NCBI GenBank assembly: GCA_018304165.1
Contig: JAGVWS010000032.1
Span: forward strand, 1-44,586
Direction: 5' to 3'
DNA length: 44,586 nucleotides
Origin: Candidatus Pacearchaeota archaeon
GTDB lineage: Archaea > Nanobdellota > Nanobdellia > Pacearchaeales > GW2011-AR1
Within the stretch, counting starts at the first letter, position 1, and each line of letters opens with the position of its first letter. Positions 6,201-13,404 of this stretch are shown one piece after another. Below the pieces are notes generated by a model. The model did not search any database. It was not told where the DNA came from and saw only the letters and a list, made by a program, of their open reading frames with translations. A program made the translations under genes and the position numbers.

Positions 6201-8170
6201 AATTCATCCTTGACAACTTTTCCTATTTTTGTTCTTACAGAGTTCAAAATTTGCAGTATCTTAATTTCCCTGCTTTCTTCTTTTGTCTTTCCAGGTATCT
6301 GCTCAATCTTTCCGTTATTGTAAAGCTCAATTATCTCATTAGTCTCTTTCTCAGAATCTTCAAAAACCTGCCTGACACTCTCCCTTACTTTTTCATTTAC
6401 GCTTAAGTCTTTTAGAGAAATAGTTATTCCATTTCTTGACAGGTAGCTGACGCCCAGGGCAAATATGCTTCTCAAGACGTTAATTGTTCTGTCTCTTCCA
6501 GTTACCCTGTCAAGTTCTTTTATTAAAGCACCCTCTTCAACCCCAAAGAGCTTGTTGTCAAGTTTCTTGAATTCCCTTCCGGAAAATTCTTTTGGCATCA
6601 GGCACTTGAATATTTCTATTCCGGAGACGGTCTTTTTGCTGAATTCCTGCTTTATGCCTGCCCTGTATAAATGCTGCATGGCATCTTCTTTAAGGAGAGT
6701 TTCATTGCCCATCATATAATTTCCTGTAACGGCGTCAGAGATGCATCCCAGAAGGTTTGAGCTGTTCTTAGGAGAAATTAAATTTCTCTTTACATCCAGA
6801 AGGACTATTGCCTCTGCTCTAGCTTCTTCTGTCTGCGGAGAGTGTATGTTCATCTCGTCTCCGTCAAAGTCTGCGTTGTATGGGAATGCTGCTGCAGGAT
6901 GGAACCTGAATGTCTTGTATGGAAGGACTTTAACATAGTGGGACATAATGCTTGCCCTGTGAAGGGAAGGGTGCCTGTTGAACAAAACAACATCCCCGTC
7001 CATCAGGTGCCTTTCTACTTTGTATCCCGGCTGGAGCTCGTTTATTATCTCCTGCCTTAAGTCGGAGGTAATTCTTTTCTTCTTTCCGTCGGGCCTTACT
7101 ATATAATTAGCCCCCGGATATTTCTCGCTTGCAACGAGTTTCTTCATCATTTCTATGTTTAATGAGGTTACAGACTCCTCTACTGTTATTATTTTTGCTA
7201 CATCAAGAGGAATTCCTATCTCATTTATATTCAGGGAGGGGTCGGGGCTTATGACCGTACGGCTGCTGAAATTTACCCTCTTTCCGGCCAGATTCTTTCT
7301 TATTCTTCCCTGTTTTCCTTTTATTCTTTCAGTTATTGTTTTTAGGGGCTGGCCTGAACGATGACGGGCTGGGGGAATTCGCGCCACGTCATTGTCAAAG
7401 AAAGTAGTTATGTGGTATTGAAGCAGGTCCCATAAATCTTCAATAATTACTTCAGGAGCTCCTGCGTTTAGGTTTTCCCACAGCCTTTGGTTGGCACGGA
7501 CTATGTCTGAAAGCTTGTGAGTCAGATCATCCTCGCTTCTTTCTCCTGTTTCAAGAGTTATTGAAGGCCTTACTGTAACCGGAGGCACCAATAGGATTGA
7601 CATTACCGCCCACTCCGGCCTGAAGTTTCTTGGATCTACTCCGAGAAGCTTAATATCTTCATTTGATATTTTTGCAAGAGCTTCTCTTATCTCTGTCGGA
7701 AACAGCCTCTTTTTTCCTATTATGAAGTTGTATGGCTTTTCTAATCTTATCTTTTCCTGGGAGGCATTGCAGTGGGGGCATTTCTTTGTGTCTCTGGCTT
7801 TCTTTATTCTGTTCTTGCTTGAGTATTTCTTTATCTGCTCTTCTGAAATAAGAGCCTTGCCGCAGTTCTGGCATATGCTTCTTAAAAATCTTTCTATTAC
7901 CTGGATGTATTTTATGTGGATGATTGGCCTTGCCAGCTCGATGCTTCCGGGATGCCCTAAACACTCTTTTAATCCGCCTCCGCAGGTTCTGCACTTTACT
8001 CCGGGGTCAATAGCTCCCAATCTCAAATCCATCAATCCTCCGTCTACAGGATAGCCGTCTACATCGTAGAGTTCAGGAGAGACAACCTTGGCTGAAGAGA
8101 TTTTCTTGATGAGCTCCGGATTGAGCAGTCCAAACCTCAGACCCTTTATTTTCTTTCGTATGATTTCCAT
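3287..8170 (-). CDS. rpoA: DNA-directed RNA polymerase subunit A (A' and A'' fused), intein-containing
   Basis: Largest RNA polymerase subunit. Seen: zinc-binding C60/C63/C70/H73 near the N terminus and a second set C100/C103/C131/C134; the catalytic magnesium motif NADFDGDEMN at residues 432-441 (Asp434, 436, 438); trigger-loop/bridge region; and the A'' C-terminal half (GLPRLIEIFNARKIPSTP, VKGVTRMGLIA) ending in a lysine-rich tail. Most archaea encode A' and A'' as separate genes; here they form one 1,627-residue frame, and about 1,152 residues remain after removing a 475-residue intein (828-1302) inserted in the conserved GEPSTQM-x-TLNAFH block. It follows rpoH and rpoB in one minus-strand operon, with a possible 54-codon gene between rpoB and rpoA. 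Confidence 0.96.
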   Translation of the reverse strand: MEIIRKKIKGLRFGLLNPELIKKISSAKVVSPELYDVDGYPVDGGLMDLRLGAIDPGVKCRTCGGGLKECLGHPGSIELARPIIHIKYIQVIERFLRSICQNCGKALISEEQIKKYSSKNRIKKARDTKKCPHCNASQEKIRLEKPYNFIIGKKRLFPTEIREALAKISNEDIKLLGVDPRNFRPEWAVMSILLVPPVTVRPSITLETGERSEDDLTHKLSDIVRANQRLWENLNAGAPEVIIEDLWDLLQYHITTFFDNDVARIPPARHRSGQPLKTITERIKGKQGRIRKNLAGKRVNFSSRTVISPDPSLNINEIGIPLDVAKIITVEESVTSLNIEMMKKLVASEKYPGANYIVRPDGKKKRITSDLRQEIINELQPGYKVERHLMDGDVVLFNRHPSLHRASIMSHYVKVLPYKTFRFHPAAAFPYNADFDGDEMNIHSPQTEEARAEAIVLLDVKRNLISPKNSSNLLGCISDAVTGNYMMGNETLLKEDAMQHLYRAGIKQEFSKKTVSGIEIFKCLMPKEFSGREFKKLDNKLFGVEEGALIKELDRVTGRDRTINVLRSIFALGVSYLSRNGITISLKDLSVNEKVRESVRQVFEDSEKETNEIIELYNNGKIEQIPGKTKEESREIKILQILNSVRTKIGKVVKDEFPEDSPVSHMINSGAGGNLLNITQTSCSLGQQSLWNKRIEIGYTHRTLPFFKKHDLSPLSRGFIYSSYSKGLKPHEFFFGAITGRDSLMDLALRTPKSGYLYRRLANALQDLKVEYDGTIRDASENIVQFTYGTDGSDVSKLHLKNSKISPGEGIGIVTAQSFGEPSTQMSCRAEEKIIVKIGNKIRTAKIGEFIDMLMLKRGYHKLNNNSDVLPLHDLEVFVPSLNHEEKIEWKRVTECSRHATDKKLMKLTTASGREIICTDNHSFVTRKENKINPVKGNELHVGDRIPVMNNFFNTVPLQSISVQSYIQDENVVLDDTMLTKPGTVLKPMRNTIELNAQTGWFIGAYLAEGSGNINHVSISNLDDSYISQAKAFAGSVGLNYVENFHHRGFAESRDLKINSTLLGKFITSCCGQGADFKMVPDFAYSAPDSFVSGLLRGYFDGDGNFHVDRNMIRCSSNSRELRDNIALLLSRFKIFSFKTTDKKGQHWLLIPYKYAPLYLQNIGSDIDYKLAALKQLAERAKRFWNEQSRDYTDMISGFGELFRDTAKKVGYPSRYVNNFTNRQRIGRTALFRYMKLFEQLAKDKGIDINEEIAIMQRMFYSDVIWDEIAKIEYVDNDKPVYDLSVPGLETFTTSEGIITHNTLNAFHLAGVQEMQVTQGLPRLIEIFNARKIPSTPTMEIHLDKEKNNEKDAKTIAEKIKETMLKEIILAIEINFTDRVIDIESSSQSLRDAHMTLATVVKRLEEKGYKARQKESKIIIKAGDVDFKGLYKLKEKLKGIIIAGVEGVNQVLVVKREANYVILTSGSNLKEVLKIDGVSKSKTTSNNANEVAEVLGIEVARNVVIREVKSILENQGIDVDIRHIELIADTMCASGKVKGVTRMGLIADKSSILAKASFETPIKHFVNATISGAKDKLSSVVENIILNQPVPIGTGLPGLLVKVTGSLGGAGSADDKKAGKKEGKKEE
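4265..5689 (-). mobile_element. LAGLIDADG intein in rpoA, 475 aa
   Basis: Runs from Cys828 (codon 5687-5689, after GEPSTQMS) to Asn1302 (codon 4265-4267), in frame, with Thr as the first downstream extein residue. N-terminal splicing block: CRAEEKIIVKIGNK; block B: TDNHSFVT near 'GREIICTDNHSF'; C-terminal blocks: VYDLSVPGLETFTTSEGIITHN, shown here in part, ending His-Asn. Two homing-endonuclease motifs lie between: FIGAYLAEG (near residue 1000) and LLRGYFDGDGN (near 1095), so the intein appears intact and mobile-capable. Removing it restores the conserved A'' motif GEPSTQMS-TLNAFHLAGV. Confidence 0.93.
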
Positions 8171-8179
8171 GATTATAAT

Positions 8180-8344
8180 TTAAATTGATGCCTCAGATAA
8201 TTTACTGTTAATTTTACTATCATTAAATGCATACCCGCCACTATTACTCAACACATGATTACTAACTGACGTAAAACTATTGCTTGTAACAGTTAAGCCA
8301 TTATAATTCAACATCATATTATCAACTATTTTATTATTTTCCAT
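8180..8344 (-). CDS. Possible 54-aa gene between rpoB and rpoA
   Basis: An open frame exactly fills the rpoB-rpoA gap: its ATG (8342-8344) begins 2 bp after the rpoB stop and its TAA (8180-8182) lies 9 bp before the rpoA ATG. The peptide begins MENNKIVDNMMLNYNG and is rich in Asn and Ser, with no membrane segment and no family I recognise. The tight fit favours a real coupled gene, but the composition is unlike its neighbours and chance cannot be excluded. Most archaea have little or no space here. Confidence 0.4.
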   Translation of the reverse strand: MENNKIVDNMMLNYNGLTVTSNSFTSVSNHVLSNSGGYAFNDSKINSKLSEASI

Positions 8345-8346
8345 TT

Positions 8347-11300
8347 TTATTCATATTTATTCCCCAACTCGAATTGTGTTTTAATATGAAGCCCCTGAAG
8401 CTCATCAACAAGGAGCTTGAATGCATATGAAACTTCTATTTTCTCAATTTCATTGCTTCCGCAGGCAGGGCAGAGCACTTTGTTTCTTATCCTGTCTTCA
8501 ACTGCAATATAACCGCACTTTGTGCATATCGGCAGAACAACCCTGTCAGAATCGTAACGCTCTTTGAGCAGAAGAGAAGCTCCGTGGGCTACCAATGCTT
8601 GCTGCTCCATTTCTCCAAGTCTCAAAGCTCCTCCCATTGACCTTCCTTCAATTGGCTGCCTTGTCAGCAGCTGGACTTTTCCGGAAGCTCTTGCATGAAG
8701 CTTGTTGCTTACCATATATTGGAGTCTTAAGTAATACATGTCTCCAATGAATATCTTTGCCTTCATTCTTCTTCCTGTTACAGCGTCGTACATAGTTTCC
8801 TTGCCATCGCACCTGAACCCGAGCTTCTTGAGTTCTTCTTCAAGATCTTCCCTGCTTTCTCCGGAGAATGCAGTTCCGTCGATAACCCTTCCGGAAGTGC
8901 TTCCAACCTTTCCTCCTATGATCTCCATTAAATATCCTACAGTCATTCTGCCCGGAATTCCATGGGGGTTGAAGATAACATCCGGCCTGATTCCTCTTGA
9001 AGTAAAAGGGACATCATTTTCCGGAACTATCATTCCAACTACTCCTTTCTGCCCGTAGGGAGTTGAGAATTTGTCCCCAAGCTCCGGTATTCTCTGGTCG
9101 CGCATTCTTACCTGGATTAATTTGTTTCCCTCTCCGTCAATTGTGATGAATGCAGCGTCGACAATTCCCTGCTCTTCCTGCCTTATTGCAGAGCTTGATT
9201 CTTTTCTTGTCCTTACACTTATTTCCCTGGCTTCAGAAAGGAATTTTGGAGGAGAAGTCTTTCCTATAATGACTTCATCCTCTCTCATCTCTGCTTCTAT
9301 GTGGGCTATTCCATCATCTTCAAGGAGCCTGTAGCTTGCTTCTGTCCTGTAGCCTGAGACATCTTTTTCAGGAATTTCTATTTTGTCTGACAGCCCCCCT
9401 GCATAGTGTATTTCTTCAGCAACGTATGGTCTGAAATAAGTAGCTCTGCCCACCCCTCTCTGGACGCTTCCTTTGTTAAGGATGATGGCATCTTCCATAT
9501 TATATCCTTCATAAGTCATTACTGCTACAACAAGGTTCTGCCCGCTTGGATATATGTTGAGGGTGTCATAGACAAAGCTTCTTACTATTGGCTTTTGAGG
9601 ATAGTGAAGGATGCTTACATTTGTGTCTACTCTTACAGGATAATTTGCAGAATAAATTCCGAGAGCCTGTTTCTGGGTCTTGCTTCCCCTGTTTAGCCTC
9701 GGCGCCTGATTATGGTTTGCGTATGGAACAAGGCTTGTAACCAAGCCAAGAAGGTCAATATGGTCTATTTCCAGGTGAGTGTGTTCTGCGTTTAAGTCTT
9801 CTTTATCAAGGGCAACAAGTGCATTCTCCTCTTCGCGTGCGTCAATATATTCCACTATACCCTGTTTAAGCAGGTCACTCCACGTCATCTCTCCGGAGAG
9901 CAGAGAAGCTTCATGGTCCTCTGTGAAGCGGCACACTCCGCTCTCTGCTATGAGCAGGGGCCTTAGGACTCTTCCGGCTTCGCTTGATATTATTATTATA
10001 TTTAAATCTTCTTCAAATCCTATGCTTAATTCTATTGGAAGCCTGTCAGACCTTCTCATCTCCTTCACTCTGCTTATGAATCCTTTGTAATCATTTACAG
10101 TTCCGGCAAAACGCCCGTTGAAGAATACATCGTAAATATATCCTTCTTCCTGCTTTAAGTTGTGATGCATGCCGATGCTTTCAAGAGTTTCTATGAACAT
10201 TTTTTCATCAAGGCTTGAGCGGGTTGATATCCTGCACATGATAGCAAGGTTCTTTCTCAATCCTATTTCTGTTCCTTCCGGAGTTTCTATAGGGCAGAAT
10301 CTTCCATAATGTGTCGGATGCAAAGTTCTTGCAAGGAAGTTTTCCTGTTCTCCGGGAAGCTGGCTTGAGACTCTCTGAAGCTGGGAGAGAATGGCAAGGT
10401 AATTCGTTTTATCCATGTTTTGGGTTACTCCGGAAGTTTCTCCTATCCAGCTTCCGGTGGCAATTGCCGATTCAATCCTGTGAGAGAATAAAGTGGACTT
10501 GGCTATTGTCTTTACGCTGTAGAATTTTTTTCTCTTTGATATTTTCTGAAGAGAATACTGAATGTCCCTTACAAGTATATTCATGTTTACTCTGAACAAG
10601 TCTGCAAGCAAATCTCCGCTCAGCCTTACTCTCTTGTTTGCATAATGGTCTTTGTTAGTTACTATACTTGAATCTTCTTTGGCAGAATAGAACTGCTTTA
10701 TTAATTTGCAGAGTGTTATTGCTTTTTCCATCCTGCTTTCTTTGTTCAGCCCTATATGGGGCATTAAGTAGGAATCAAGCCTCTGCTTAACCCTGTCGAG
10801 CATTTCTTTCTTAGTGCCCTGAAGGGAAGTTTTTTCTGCTATGTATATCATTGCGTCTTCAGGTGTCTGAATGCCCGAGAATTCGTACAAATTTACTATA
10901 AAGCTGTCATTCTCCTTTCCAATTAATTTGGAGATGTCTGCTTCCTTAGTCATTCCCAGAGACTTGAGGACTACTATCGTGGGAATGTTCTTGAATCTGC
11001 TGAATGAAGTTTCAAGGATTCCCTCTCCCGTTTCTGATATTGATATTGGGATTCTGTAAGAGCCTCTCAGGCTGAACAATCTTAAAGTTAATTTGTTTCT
11101 TGACATTCCTATAAACGGCTGGTTTGGAGCAAGGTCTTCAATCATTACAATTACTCTTTCATTTCCATTGACTATGAAGTATCCGCCCGGGTCTAAAGGA
11201 TCAATGTAATTTTCTTCAAGCTGCTCCCTGCCCATGCCGCAGGTGTTGCAGGTCTTGCTCCTTACTATTATTGGTATCTTTCCTATCTCAAAGTTGTGGT

Positions 11301-11610
11301 TTTCTGTCTGCCCGCCCTGCTTGATGCTTATCTCAAGGAAGACCGGAGCGGAATAAGTGAGGTTTCTCAGGCGGGCTTCTGTCGGAGTAAGGATGCTCGT
11401 GCTGCCGTCTGCTTCAATAACAAGCGGCCTTTCTACAGTAATTCTTCCAAGTTTTATCTCGAAGTCGTCGCTTACAAGGTTCTCTGATATTTCGTCGGTG
11501 ATTTCCTGCATCCTTCTGTCTACAAAGTCGTTGAAAGAAACTATATTTGATTCTACCAAAGAATGCTGGGAGAGGTATTTTTTAAGGATAATATGTTTTT
11601 TATCAGCCAT
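8347..11610 (-). CDS. rpoB: DNA-directed RNA polymerase subunit B (unsplit)
   Basis: Second-largest RNA polymerase subunit, 1,087 residues, not divided into B'' and B'. Recognisable regions: N-terminal protrusion; CNTCGMG near residue 122 followed by YIDPLDPGGYFIVNGNERV; GRFCPIETPEGTEIGLRKNL in the fork; the hybrid-binding region GYNMEDAIILNKGSVQRG; LGDKFSTPYGQKGVVG; RTLE-like EGRSMGGALRLGEMEQQALVAHG; and a C-terminal zinc ribbon CTKCGY...CPACGS. Its start ATG is 6 bp after the rpoH stop region, within a 13-bp tandem duplication. Operon order rpoH-rpoB-rpoA is the standard archaeal one. Confidence 0.97.
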   Translation of the reverse strand: MADKKHIILKKYLSQHSLVESNIVSFNDFVDRRMQEITDEISENLVSDDFEIKLGRITVERPLVIEADGSTSILTPTEARLRNLTYSAPVFLEISIKQGGQTENHNFEIGKIPIIVRSKTCNTCGMGREQLEENYIDPLDPGGYFIVNGNERVIVMIEDLAPNQPFIGMSRNKLTLRLFSLRGSYRIPISISETGEGILETSFSRFKNIPTIVVLKSLGMTKEADISKLIGKENDSFIVNLYEFSGIQTPEDAMIYIAEKTSLQGTKKEMLDRVKQRLDSYLMPHIGLNKESRMEKAITLCKLIKQFYSAKEDSSIVTNKDHYANKRVRLSGDLLADLFRVNMNILVRDIQYSLQKISKRKKFYSVKTIAKSTLFSHRIESAIATGSWIGETSGVTQNMDKTNYLAILSQLQRVSSQLPGEQENFLARTLHPTHYGRFCPIETPEGTEIGLRKNLAIMCRISTRSSLDEKMFIETLESIGMHHNLKQEEGYIYDVFFNGRFAGTVNDYKGFISRVKEMRRSDRLPIELSIGFEEDLNIIIISSEAGRVLRPLLIAESGVCRFTEDHEASLLSGEMTWSDLLKQGIVEYIDAREEENALVALDKEDLNAEHTHLEIDHIDLLGLVTSLVPYANHNQAPRLNRGSKTQKQALGIYSANYPVRVDTNVSILHYPQKPIVRSFVYDTLNIYPSGQNLVVAVMTYEGYNMEDAIILNKGSVQRGVGRATYFRPYVAEEIHYAGGLSDKIEIPEKDVSGYRTEASYRLLEDDGIAHIEAEMREDEVIIGKTSPPKFLSEAREISVRTRKESSSAIRQEEQGIVDAAFITIDGEGNKLIQVRMRDQRIPELGDKFSTPYGQKGVVGMIVPENDVPFTSRGIRPDVIFNPHGIPGRMTVGYLMEIIGGKVGSTSGRVIDGTAFSGESREDLEEELKKLGFRCDGKETMYDAVTGRRMKAKIFIGDMYYLRLQYMVSNKLHARASGKVQLLTRQPIEGRSMGGALRLGEMEQQALVAHGASLLLKERYDSDRVVLPICTKCGYIAVEDRIRNKVLCPACGSNEIEKIEVSYAFKLLVDELQGLHIKTQFELGNKYE

Positions 11611-11623
11611 TTTTATCAGCCAT
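11598..11623. repeat. 13-bp perfect tandem duplication at the rpoH/rpoB junction
   Basis: ttttatcagccat occurs at 11598-11610 and 11611-11623. On the minus strand each copy reads ATGGCTGATAAAA; the second provides the rpoB start, and the first overlaps the last codons and the stop of rpoH. The upstream ATG would give only a six-codon dead-end frame, so rpoB starts at 11610. Confidence 0.9.
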
Positions 11624-11849
11624 TTTTCTTTTCATTCAGCGATCCGACTACCACCCTGTAGTAAGGGTAAATTTTGTCTTCATACTTTCTCTCCATCCTG
11701 ACTACATCGCCTTTCTGGCAGCCTTCCGGAAGAGCAGTATCAGTGATAAATATTTTTGGCAGCTGGGAGACAGAAATGTTTAATCTTTTCAGCAGCTCTT
11801 CAGCCTCTTCCTTTTTGAGCCTTATATGCCTTGGTTGGAGTATGTGCAT
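11616..11849 (-). CDS. rpoH: DNA-directed RNA polymerase subunit H
   Basis: Archaeal counterpart of the C-terminal domain of eukaryotic Rpb5. The 77 residues carry the family pattern: HILQPRHIRLKKEEAEELLKR, LPKIFITDTAL, GCQKGDVVRMERK, and a C-terminal YPYYRVVVG. It is the first gene of the rpoH-rpoB-rpoA operon, 5 bp before rpoB. The start ATG at 11847-11849 fits the normal length of the family (about 75-85 residues). The upstream region has an A/T-rich ataaact about 30 bp away as a weak TATA candidate. Confidence 0.93.
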   Translation of the reverse strand: MHILQPRHIRLKKEEAEELLKRLNISVSQLPKIFITDTALPEGCQKGDVVRMERKYEDKIYPYYRVVVGSLNEKKNG

Positions 11850-12110
11850 TTTTAGAAACTTTTGGAGGGATTTAGTTTATCAAGCAAACAGCGGAATTTG
11901 CTATAACAACTTTGCAATACTAAAAAATAGCGGAAGTGGGTTTTTAAACCTATCGCTTGGTTTAAAAATTTGTAAAAACCCGCTTGCAGCTGACTGGTTT
12001 TTATCAAACGCCGGGTTTTTTGTTATAAAAGTGCATAAAGTGCATAAATAAATCATAGTCTTAAGTTATCATGAACCTTCTCAAATCCTCAATAAATACA
12101 AAATACGCTC
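11850..12110. other. Gene-free upstream region of the RNA polymerase operon
   Basis: No coding frame or RNA gene that I can support. It contains short repeats of taaaaatagcggaag/aaaacccgc type around 11915-12005 (inverted 'gggtttttaaac' / 'gtaaaaaccc' matches) and a tandem gtgcataaa-gtgcataaa near 12030-12048. It probably holds the promoter of the RNA polymerase operon at its left end. Confidence 0.4.
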
Positions 12111-12264
12111 ATGGCCCCGAAGGGTATCGTGAACTTCGTTCCCGTGATGTCAAGATTCTATGAATCTTGAGCACTATTAAGAATTCACATTCTTAAAGCC
12201 TCAAACTGCAAGACATCAGCAGTTTAAGGATTTGAAGTTCAAATCCCTGTATGGCCCCGAGGGG
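12111..12264. repeat. Direct repeat of the tRNA-Lys 3' end, 140 bp downstream of the tRNA
   Basis: atggccccgaaggg at 12111-12124 matches the tRNA 3' end atggccccgagggg at 12251-12264 in 13 of 14 positions; similarity continues weakly into the T loop (gttca and at). In the direction of tRNA transcription the copy lies 140 bp downstream. The spacer is the hairpin array at 12150-12246. It resembles an attachment-site pair or a remnant of an integration, but no integrase is present. Confidence 0.6.
12150..12246. repeat. Array of four consecutive perfect hairpins
   Basis: Stem-loops follow each other with 2-7 bp between them: 12150-12170 (9-bp stem TCAAGATTC, loop tat), 12177-12196 (8-bp stem TTAAGAAT, loop tcac), 12203-12225 (7-bp stem AAACTGC), 12228-12246 (8-9-bp stem GGATTTGA, loop about 3). 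A fifth, imperfect one (cgtgaac/gttcccg) precedes them. The chain could be a structured RNA or a terminator cluster for tRNA-Lys, which is transcribed towards it. Confidence 0.75.
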
Positions 12265-12326
12265 ATTTGAACCCCCGACACCTTGGTTAAAAGCCAAGTA
12301 CTCTATCCGGGCTGAGCTACGGGGCC
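12252..12326 (-). tRNA. tRNA-Lys(UUU)
   Basis: Full cloverleaf on the minus strand: acceptor GGCCCCG/CGGGGCC with discriminator A, D arm TAGCTCAGCCCGGATAGAG, anticodon stem CTTGG/CCAAG with loop CTTTTAA (anticodon TTT at 12289-12291), and T arm GGGGG-TTCAAAT-CCCCT. No intron. An A/T-rich tttttaaacg box is found about 25-30 bp upstream. Confidence 0.96.
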
Positions 12327-12381
12327 GTGGCTCAGATATAAGATAAAAAGCGTTTAAAAATATATGGAAACGAGGTAGAGA

Positions 12382-12894
12382 TTACCAGAAAGCGCCGTCA
12401 GCTGTTTTAGTCCCGCCATTAAATAATAGAGTGCGGACTTCTCTTTCACCAAGAATCTCCTTAGCTAGAACAATTAAATTCTTAGTTCTTTGAGGAAGAA
12501 CTAAAGCAATCATGTTTTCTAAATCTGGAGGTAACTTGGAGCTTCCACGAACTTTAAAAGAGGCTTGTCCACCACCCCCGCGCCAACTTTCCATCTCCAA
12601 AATTTTTGGGCCTTGGGGACCCGGGTAGTATTCTCCATAATGAGCATAGTCAAATAATGCAGAGACAACTAATTTATCACTAATCCAGTCTATCCCGCTA
12701 GACCAATGCCCATCAGAATTTGCATATTCCACCCTACACCGGTGGCTTATACTATACCATCTTTTAGAAATACCATAATGCCTGTCACTTGGCTGAAGTT
12801 CGCGGGGAAAATTATCAGTTCTAAAACCAGAATCATATCCTATCCTCCAGGCACGAGGATCAGCATCCTTTGGAAGAACACCAATAACTTTCAC
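12382..12894 (-). CDS. Hypothetical protein, 170 aa
   Basis: Not recognised. Soluble, Trp- and Tyr-rich first half (RAWRIGYDSGF, YGISKRWYSISH, HWSSGIDWISD), a glycine stretch (WRGGGGQASFKVRG) in the middle, and a helical C-terminal part (LENMIALVLPQRTKNLIVLAKEILGE). No cysteines arranged for metal binding and no signal peptide. The start is GTG at 12892-12894; no in-frame ATG is near. It is isolated between tRNA-Lys and thioredoxin and transcribed in the same direction as both. Confidence 0.6.
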   Translation of the reverse strand: MKVIGVLPKDADPRAWRIGYDSGFRTDNFPRELQPSDRHYGISKRWYSISHRCRVEYANSDGHWSSGIDWISDKLVVSALFDYAHYGEYYPGPQGPKILEMESWRGGGGQASFKVRGSSKLPPDLENMIALVLPQRTKNLIVLAKEILGEREVRTLLFNGGTKTADGAFW

Positions 12895-12995
12895 AATTCT
12901 CTCATAATCTTTATCAACCGTGACTTCAGACGTTATAGGAAATTAATAATTTTCAGCTTAATAAACAAATCGTTAATGGAAAATATATAACATCA

Positions 12996-13313
12996 TCACA
13001 AAAACTTCTTAATCTTTTCCTCAAAAGATTCAGCGCCCGTCGCGCCTATTATTCTTCCGGCTTCCTTTCCTTTTTTGAGAATGATGGTTGTTGGTATGCT
13101 CATGATGTTGAATTTTTCTGCTATTTCAGGATGCTCATCAACATTAACCTTGATGAATTTGACTTTTTTCATTTCCTTCCTGCCGGAAATCTCCTCAAAG
13201 ACGGGAGCCATCATCAGGCACGGCATGCACCAGCTTGCCCATAGGTCCACGACTACAGCGTCGTTCTTGAGAGCTTCGTTGAATTCTTCCGTGCTGTCAA
13301 TATCATCTACCAT
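12996..13313 (-). CDS. Thioredoxin
   Basis: Small disulfide reductase of about 105 residues with a thioredoxin fold: VVDLWASWCMPCLMMAPVFEEI (here given in part), the active site Cys29-Met-Pro-Cys32 instead of the usual CGPC, KVNVDEHPEIAEKFNIMSIPTTI with the cis-Pro loop, and a GATGAESFEEKIKKFL ending. I chose the ATG at 13311-13313 although the frame is open further upstream into nrdJ: a TATA box (tttttaaatc, about 13337-13346) sits 27 bp away and the protein then has normal length. Position directly downstream of class II ribonucleotide reductase suggests that it re-reduces that enzyme; thioredoxin reductase lies at 30975. Confidence 0.92.
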   Translation of the reverse strand: MVDDIDSTEEFNEALKNDAVVVDLWASWCMPCLMMAPVFEEISGRKEMKKVKFIKVNVDEHPEIAEKFNIMSIPTTIILKKGKEAGRIIGATGAESFEEKIKKFL

Positions 13314-13404
13314 GAAAAGAATCTGGAAAAGAGGATTTAAAAATGTTTCAGGTTTGTTAAGCGCAGTTATTGCCTCTTGCCGGCGAGTAATGACCTCATG
13401 AGAA

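Noticed and set aside
7659-7994. 111-codon ORF within rpoA
   Set aside because: Same strand but another frame of a well-supported gene; very basic translation is a frame shadow.
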